From VGKU01 sp964388785 (GTDB taxonomy: Bacteria; Patescibacteriota; Patescibacteriia; UBA9934; GWF2-40-263): a stretch of 7,207 nt of DNA. The stretch is from positions 1 through 7,207 of the forward strand of contig CAYMBX010000044.1 of assembly GCA_964388785.1 (NCBI GenBank). Direction: 5' to 3'. The position numbers and the translations under genes were made by a program. Positions 6,178-7,207 of this stretch are shown piece after piece. The notes under the pieces were generated by a model, which made no database searches, had not been told where the DNA came from, and saw only the letters and a program-made list of their open reading frames with translations. How positions within the stretch are numbered: the stretch's first letter is position 1; each line of letters begins with the position of its first letter.

Positions 6178-6225
6178 ATGAAACGATTCAATTCCCAACA
6201 CGCTTGGTGGAACGGCCTCCCGTAG
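6178..6225 (+). CDS. Leader peptide with tandem Trp codons (trpL-like)
   Basis: A 15-codon ORF, MKRFNSQHAWWNGLP, ends at TAG 6223-6225. Tandem UGG codons (6205-6210) near its end are the hallmark of tryptophan attenuation leaders such as E. coli trpL. The ORF sits directly ahead of mutually exclusive hairpins and a terminator. A ribosome stalled at the UGG codons would cover about up to 6220 and mask the 5' arm of the 1:2 hairpin, leaving 6224-6234 free. The peptide should act in cis by its translation and not as a product. An in-frame ATG at 6163 would give 20 codons. Neither start has a clear Shine-Dalgarno and I see no confident promoter, which is the weak point of the call. Confidence 0.68.
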   Translation: MKRFNSQHAWWNGLP

Positions 6226-6286
6226 GAAGGTCGAATTGACGTTTCAGCATTAACCGTCTCGATCTTCCTGGTCGGGACGGTTTTTT
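6213..6286 (+). promoter_or_regulatory. Tryptophan-type transcription attenuator
   Basis: Three alternative structures can be drawn. The 1:2 hairpin pairs 6213-6220 (CGGCCTCC) with 6225-6233 (GGAAGGTCG) with one bulged A, one G.U pair and loop CGTA. The 2:3 antiterminator pairs 6224-6234 (AGGAAGGTCGA) with 6259-6269 (TCGATCTTCCT): 11 bp with one G.U. The 3:4 terminator pairs 6252-6264 with 6270-6282. Segment 2 is shared by the first two and segment 3 by the last two, as in classical attenuation. Starvation for charged tRNA-Trp should favour 2:3 and expression of the downstream gene; ample Trp should favour 1:2 plus 3:4 and termination. Confidence 0.7.
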
Positions 6287-6290
6287 GTTT
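6252..6290 (+). terminator. Attenuator terminator (3:4 hairpin)
   Basis: AACCGTCTCGATC (6252-6264) pairs with GGTCGGGACGGTT (6270-6282), 13 bp with two U.G wobbles, around the loop TTCCT. It is followed by TTTTGTTT and further T-rich sequence. The wobbles would be A.C in the other strand's RNA, so the hairpin is built for plus-strand transcription. No other plus-strand gene precedes it except the leader ORF. Confidence 0.88.
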
Positions 6291-6298
6291 TTTCTTTC

Positions 6299-6385
6299 CT
6301 GTCATCCTGAGCGAGCCGAAGGCGAGCGAAGGATCTCGAAGATCTCGGGATCCTTCGTCGGCCTGCGGCCTCCTCAGGATGACAG
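6299..6385. repeat. TCATCCTGAG-type imperfect palindromic repeat
   Basis: The arms 6299-6335 and 6349-6385 are each 37 nt. They match perfectly over the outer 13 nt (CTGTCATCCTGAG) and the inner 10 nt (CGAAGGATC plus one further matching base), with a divergent middle, around a 13-nt centre. The motif 'TCATCCTGAGCGAAGCGAAGGATC' is a widespread intergenic repeat in many bacteria, often mis-annotated as a small protein (LRDPSLAFGSLRMT in the minus reading). Here it sits between the attenuator and the Shine-Dalgarno of the GNAT-like gene. Confidence 0.8.
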
Positions 6386-6421
6386 ACTGGGTGAGGCCGT
6401 GGCCACAAAAGGAGATCCAGC

Positions 6422-7003
6422 ATGGACTACATCGAGAAAAAACCAACGCTCGAACAGCTGATCGTACTCGCCTCGGAAGGATTCCGACAGCCGATCACGG
6501 ATGGACTCATCGCCGATGTGGACAACCATCTCAAAGACACAAACTTCTGTGTGTGCGTGGAAGACGATGGGTGTCTGGTCGCCTGCATGCTCTGCAAGCA
6601 GCCGATTCCCGGTGTGCTCTACATCGCCGGCACGCTCGTCCTCCCTTCGTACCAAGGACACGGGATCAAGGCCGAGGCAACGCGTCGTGTGCTCGATACT
6701 CGACCCGAACTCACCTGGTTCGCGGGTCGTACACAGTCGCCGATCGTCTGGTCTTCCGTGCACGCGATCGCACGCGAGATGCTTCCGCATCCCAACGGTC
6801 ATACCGTTCCAGCGGAAGCACACGCGTTGCGAGATGAACTCGCATGGGCGCTCGGGATGACTTCACCGATCCAACAGGGTTTCTACGGCGGCGCGCTCTA
6901 CGGCGAGAAGCCGATCAACCGCGACGCATCCGTGCAGACCTGGTGGGACTCGATCTGCAACTTCGAGCGCGGCGACGCCGTGCTCTACATCGCGCGCCTC
7001 TAG
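6422..7003 (+). CDS. GNAT-like N-acetyltransferase, 193 aa
   Basis: Predicted cytosolic acetyl-CoA-dependent acyltransferase; the substrate is unknown. An N-terminal helix (EQLIVLASEGFRQPI) precedes strands NFCVCVEDDG (41-50) and CLVACMLCKQ (51-60). These are followed by the core VLYIAGTLVLPSYQGHGIKAEATRRVLD (65-92), which resembles GNAT motif A. The pyrophosphate-binding loop reads QGHGIK instead of Q/RxxGxG/A, so the last glycine is replaced and activity is not certain. The later half (LTWFAGRTQSPIVWSSVHAIAREM, then TSPIQQGFYGGALYGEKPIN) does not match a GNAT subfamily that I can name. Five Trp and four Cys residues are notable. ATG 6422 has AAAGGAG 7 nt upstream. It is the only gene between the Trp attenuator and its own terminator, so it should be induced by tryptophan limitation. 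Codon use is strongly G/C-ending. Confidence 0.7.
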   Translation: MDYIEKKPTLEQLIVLASEGFRQPITDGLIADVDNHLKDTNFCVCVEDDGCLVACMLCKQPIPGVLYIAGTLVLPSYQGHGIKAEATRRVLDTRPELTWFAGRTQSPIVWSSVHAIAREMLPHPNGHTVPAEAHALRDELAWALGMTSPIQQGFYGGALYGEKPINRDASVQTWWDSICNFERGDAVLYIARL

Positions 7004-7012
7004 CGCAACACG

Positions 7013-7042
7013 GCCGGTTTGGACACGCCAAACCGGCTTTTT
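7013..7042 (+). terminator. Intrinsic terminator of the GNAT-like gene
   Basis: GCCGGTTTGG (7013-7022) pairs perfectly with CCAAACCGGC (7028-7037) around a 5-nt loop and is followed by TTTTT (7038-7042). It starts 10 nt after the stop codon. It faces the tRNA terminator, so the two convergent units are both closed. Confidence 0.95.
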
Positions 7043-7045
7043 GCA

Positions 7046-7085
7046 AATCAAAATGACCGTTCGGCTTTTGTCGAACGATCATTTT
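7046..7085 (-). terminator. Intrinsic terminator of tRNA-Glu
   Basis: On the minus strand AAAATGATCGTTCG (7085-7072) pairs with CGAACGGTCATTTT (7063-7050) with one G.U, around an 8-nt loop. The 3' arm's own TTTT, then GATTT, supplies the U-rich tail. The first base of the 5' arm is the terminal A of the encoded CCA, so the terminator abuts the mature tRNA. Confidence 0.82.
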
Positions 7086-7159
7086 GGTGACCCCACCGGG
7101 AATCGAACCCGGCTTTACAGGATGAGAACCTGTCGTCCTAACCGATAGACGATGGGGCC
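7085..7159 (-). tRNA. tRNA-Glu (anticodon CUC), CCA encoded
   Basis: A complete 75-nt cloverleaf with CCA: acceptor GGCCCCA/TGGGGTC (one G.U), D-stem GTCT/GGAC with loop ATCGGTTA, anticodon stem ACAGG/CCTGT with loop TTCTCAT (anticodon CTC at 7126-7124), 4-nt variable region AAAG, and T-stem CCGGG/CCCGG with loop TTCGATT. The discriminator is A, and CCA is encoded at 7087-7085. It decodes GAG. TATTAT (7165-7160) lies directly ahead of the 5' G; that is too close for an ordinary -10, so the true promoter is probably further upstream or outside the window. Confidence 0.97.
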
Positions 7160-7207
7160 ATAATACATGGATAGGTTTCAGAAATCCGACAGGATGATAA
7201 CAACAGA

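Noticed and set aside
6252..6290. Terminator considered as the end of an unseen plus-strand gene or of the antiporter
   Set aside because: The antiporter runs the other way from 6124, and only the leader ORF precedes the terminator on the plus strand; the competing antiterminator pairing makes an attenuator the better reading.
6168..6446. 92-codon minus frame containing LRDPSLAFGSLRMT
   Set aside because: It is the usual spurious protein produced by the TCATCCTGAG repeat and runs antisense through the attenuator.
1..7207. CRISPR array, insertion sequence or prophage
   Set aside because: No regularly spaced direct repeats, transposase, integrase or phage proteins are visible.

Overview
The window reads as a compact bacterial chromosome segment of intermediate GC content. 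It is most likely from the Patescibacteria/CPR. This is an inference from the short HrcA (233 aa against about 340 in most bacteria), the GrpE with a CxxC pair ahead of its coiled coil, very tight gene packing and a dispersed 'TCATCCTGAG...' palindromic repeat. TGA serves as an ordinary stop codon for hrcA, the PP2C gene, the antiporter and the 140-aa gene, so the recoded Gracilibacteria/SR1 code does not apply. No taxonomic marker here is decisive.

Positions 1-2872 (minus strand) hold a heat-shock operon, hrcA-grpE-dnaK, with dnaK running off the left edge. It is driven by a near-consensus promoter (TTGACA-N16-TATAAT) whose -10 box lies inside a perfect CIRCE operator, so HrcA should repress its own operon. 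A 78-nt near-perfect palindrome sits between hrcA and grpE.

Positions 2869-6143 (minus strand) hold three genes that appear to be separate transcription units: a KefB/CPA2-type cation/proton antiporter with a C-terminal NAD-binding domain, an unrecognised 140-aa protein, and a PP2C-type protein phosphatase. The junctions are strongly compressed. Two intrinsic terminators carry the gene's own stop codon in the hairpin loop. At two junctions the -35 box of the next gene (TTGACA) contains the TGA stop of the previous gene.

Positions 6134-7042 (plus strand) contain what I consider the main find: a complete-looking tryptophan-type attenuator. It has a 15-codon leader ORF with tandem Trp codons (MKRFNSQHAWWNGLP), a 1:2 hairpin, an 11-bp 2:3 antiterminator and a 13-bp 3:4 terminator followed by T-runs. 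The only gene downstream, before its own terminator, encodes a 193-aa GNAT-like protein rather than a tryptophan biosynthesis enzyme. A TCATCCTGAG-type palindrome lies between the attenuator and the gene.

Positions 7050-7159 (minus strand) hold a tRNA-Glu(CUC) gene with an encoded CCA end that runs directly into its own intrinsic terminator. No CRISPR array, insertion sequence or phage gene is seen.
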